Assembly (NCBI GenBank): GCA_947441875.1
Contig: CANEUR010000052.1
Coordinates: 1-6,923 of the forward strand
Direction: 5' to 3'
From: Rickettsiales bacterium
GTDB lineage: Bacteria > Pseudomonadota > Alphaproteobacteria > Rickettsiales > UBA1997
Length of the DNA stretch: 6,923 bases
Positions 5,238-6,923 of the stretch are shown in pieces. The position numbers and the translations under genes are program-made. Each line of letters opens with the position of its first letter. Positions within the stretch are counted from its first letter, which is position 1. Below the pieces are notes generated by a model. The model made no database searches. It was not told the origin of the DNA and was given only the letters and a program-made list of their open reading frames with translations.

Positions 5238-6923
5238 CCATAAAATAAAAAAGAACAACATATCATCAAGGCTCCTAGCCAAATAAAATAAATTAGTGGT
5301 TTATGATAAATTCGAACTGCATAGCTATTTTGCTCATCTTTAGTGCCTAAAACCACTGCTAAATCTCCAAGCCAATAATGATAAATACTGGTTTCGTTAG
5401 TGGTTTGGTTGGAAACAGGGTAATAGCGAAGCTCTGGGGTAAGTGTGGTAAGTGGCTTTTGTTGCTTGCTAATAGCAAAAATACCTTGATTGCTTAAAAA
5501 ATTTTTGCCTACCAAATATTGAGTATTTTGCAATTCTAGTTTTAAAGAAGCAACCTCAACACTTTCGCCAATTTTTAATTGAGTTTCTTTAGTGGTATCA
5601 AAGTAGCCATTAGCAACAATGCCAGCAAGCATTAACAAAAAACCAAGATGAGCAATTTTTGCCGAGGCTTTTTGTTTGGTTAAAATATTGTTTAAAATTG
5701 CTAAAGTAAGTGAAAAAACTAACAACCAAGCGATAATTAGCCAAGATGTTTCTGGCTTAAAATAAACAATTAAACTAGCCACCGCAACCGAAAAAATTAA
5801 CAAAACAACACTTTTTTGTTTAAATTGTTGTAAATGTTGCCAGCTTGCCACATTTAATAACAACAAAAATGGTATTAAACCAACTGCAAAAATATGCTGA
5901 TAATAACTAGGGCCAATGGTTATTAATTCTTGCCATAAGCCATTGGCTAAAATTGGGTAAATAGTGCCTATAAAAACAACCAATAAAAATAAAACCAAAA
6001 GATAATTTTGAGCAAGTAATGGCAGAATATAAGAGTTTTTATGATTTTTTTTACCGACAATTTGGTGAAATTTATCAGCAAAAACCATAAAACCAAAAAT
6101 ACCAACCAATAAAACCAAAAAAATCATTGCAAAACCACGTTTAAGATCAACTGCAAAAGAATGAACCGAGGTAAGAACTCCAGATCGTGTTAAGAAAATG
6201 CCAAGCAAACATAAAATAGCATTGACAATTACTAAAAAAACTAACCATAATTTAAATTTATCTTGCTTTTTTACTAGCAACAAACAGTGTATCAAAATAA
6301 TGCAAGCCAGCCAAGGCATTAGCGAGATATTTTCAACAGGATCCCAAAACCAATATCCTCCCCAGCCCAATTCGCGATATGCCCACCAAGCCCCCAAAGC
6401 AATTCCTAAAGTAAGACTGGCAAAAGTAAAATAAAGCCAAAAATGCACTTGTTTTAAGAGTTCTTTATGTAAAGAGTTGTTGATTACTGCCGAGATAGTT
6501 AAAGAAAACACCAAAATTGAGCCTAAATACCCACAATAAAGCATTGGCGGATGCAATGCCAAGCCAACATCTTGCAATAAAGGGTTTAAGCCTAGACCAG
6601 ATTTTGGCAAAGGAAAAACTGGCAAAAACGGATTAGAAGTTGCTAAAGTATAAAAAGCAAAAAGAGTAACAATAGCAGTTTGAATGGCAACTGTATTTAT
6701 GGTGATAGATAAATCAAGCTTGCTTGTTAATAAAAAAATAGTGTTGTAAATTAATAACACTAATATTAACAACAACATTGAACCTTCGTGATTTCCCCAA
6801 GCTCCTGCAATTTTAAAAATTAACGGTTTTAAATGATGCGAATTTTGATAAACATTTAGCACCGAATAATCAGAAACCACAAAACTATAAACAAGGCAAA
6901 GTTTACAAAACAAAGCAGAACAA
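5216..6923 (-). CDS. ccmF: Cytochrome c-type biogenesis protein CcmF (N-terminus beyond window)
   Basis: CcmF is the membrane core of the system I haem lyase, which with CcmH attaches haem to apocytochrome c on the periplasmic face. The frame stays open to the window edge, so the gene is partial; the TTG at 6913 is not the real start. Residue numbers here count from that TTG. By comparison with E. coli CcmF about 50 N-terminal residues are missing. The WWD domain is clear: WWAYRELGWGGYWFWDP at 176-192, preceded by LALHPPMLY (118-126). All four conserved histidines are present: H121, H209, H251 and H422, equivalent to E. coli H173, H261, H303 and H491. A periplasmic domain (about 440-535) and a final membrane helix (about 538-558) follow. 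The last residues, NNNSHL, are encoded inside the inverted repeat. No ccmH follows within the window. Confidence 0.96.
   Translation of the reverse strand, partial: CSALFCKLCLVYSFVVSDYSVLNVYQNSHHLKPLIFKIAGAWGNHEGSMLLLILVLLIYNTIFLLTSKLDLSITINTVAIQTAIVTLFAFYTLATSNPFLPVFPLPKSGLGLNPLLQDVGLALHPPMLYCGYLGSILVFSLTISAVINNSLHKELLKQVHFWLYFTFASLTLGIALGAWWAYRELGWGGYWFWDPVENISLMPWLACIILIHCLLLVKKQDKFKLWLVFLVIVNAILCLLGIFLTRSGVLTSVHSFAVDLKRGFAMIFLVLLVGIFGFMVFADKFHQIVGKKNHKNSYILPLLAQNYLLVLFLLVVFIGTIYPILANGLWQELITIGPSYYQHIFAVGLIPFLLLLNVASWQHLQQFKQKSVVLLIFSVAVASLIVYFKPETSWLIIAWLLVFSLTLAILNNILTKQKASAKIAHLGFLLMLAGIVANGYFDTTKETQLKIGESVEVASLKLELQNTQYLVGKNFLSNQGIFAISKQQKPLTTLTPELRYYPVSNQTTNETSIYHYWLGDLAVVLGTKDEQNSYAVRIYHKPLIYFIWLGALMICCSFLFYGNNNSHL

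Noticed and set aside
6198..6434. 78-codon plus-strand open frame inside ccmF
   Set aside because: It is antisense to the WWD region of ccmF; the conserved motifs are all on the minus strand.
6911..6913. TTG at 6913 as the real ccmF start
   Set aside because: The frame continues open to the window edge, and about 50 expected N-terminal residues are missing, so the true start lies outside.

Overview
The window is a very AT-rich stretch of a bacterial chromosome. NuoK, NuoJ, CcmF, the class I-like photolyase and the SuhB homologue all read as alphaproteobacterial. High AT, a degraded SuhB and a secreted DUF4116-like repeat protein suggest a reduced-genome, host-associated lineage such as Rickettsiales or Holosporales. 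That placement is inference; no rRNA or lineage marker is present. No translation start in the window has a convincing Shine-Dalgarno sequence.

Left part (1-1831, minus strand): a DNA photolyase (phr) is followed by tRNA-Asn(GTT) and a 68-residue secreted orphan. All three point the same way. The photolyase keeps its FAD-site asparagine and all three electron-transfer tryptophans, so it looks active.

Centre (1832-4031): an 80-bp divergent region holds back-to-back candidate promoters for phr (minus) and a suhB homologue (plus). The suhB product has lost several metal-binding residues of the inositol monophosphatase fold and is probably a pseudoenzyme. It converges on a minus-strand gene for a secreted protein with a regular 25-residue helical repeat, and the two stop codons overlap by 4 bp.

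Right part (4032-6923, minus strand): nuoJ and nuoK, membrane subunits of respiratory complex I, have their own candidate promoter and run directly into the repeat-protein gene; nuoL is not next. Upstream is ccmF, the cytochrome c haem lyase subunit, whose N-terminus lies beyond the window edge. A 26-bp perfect inverted repeat around a 19-nt loop straddles the ccmF stop codon. It is either a stem-loop at the transcript end or a short transposon-derived palindromic element.

The functional themes are aerobic respiration (complex I, cytochrome c maturation) and light-dependent DNA repair. The less ordinary items are the palindrome at ccmF, the 25-residue repeat protein attached to nuoJK, and the probably inactive SuhB. 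I see no CRISPR array, complete insertion sequence, phage genes or toxin-antitoxin pair.
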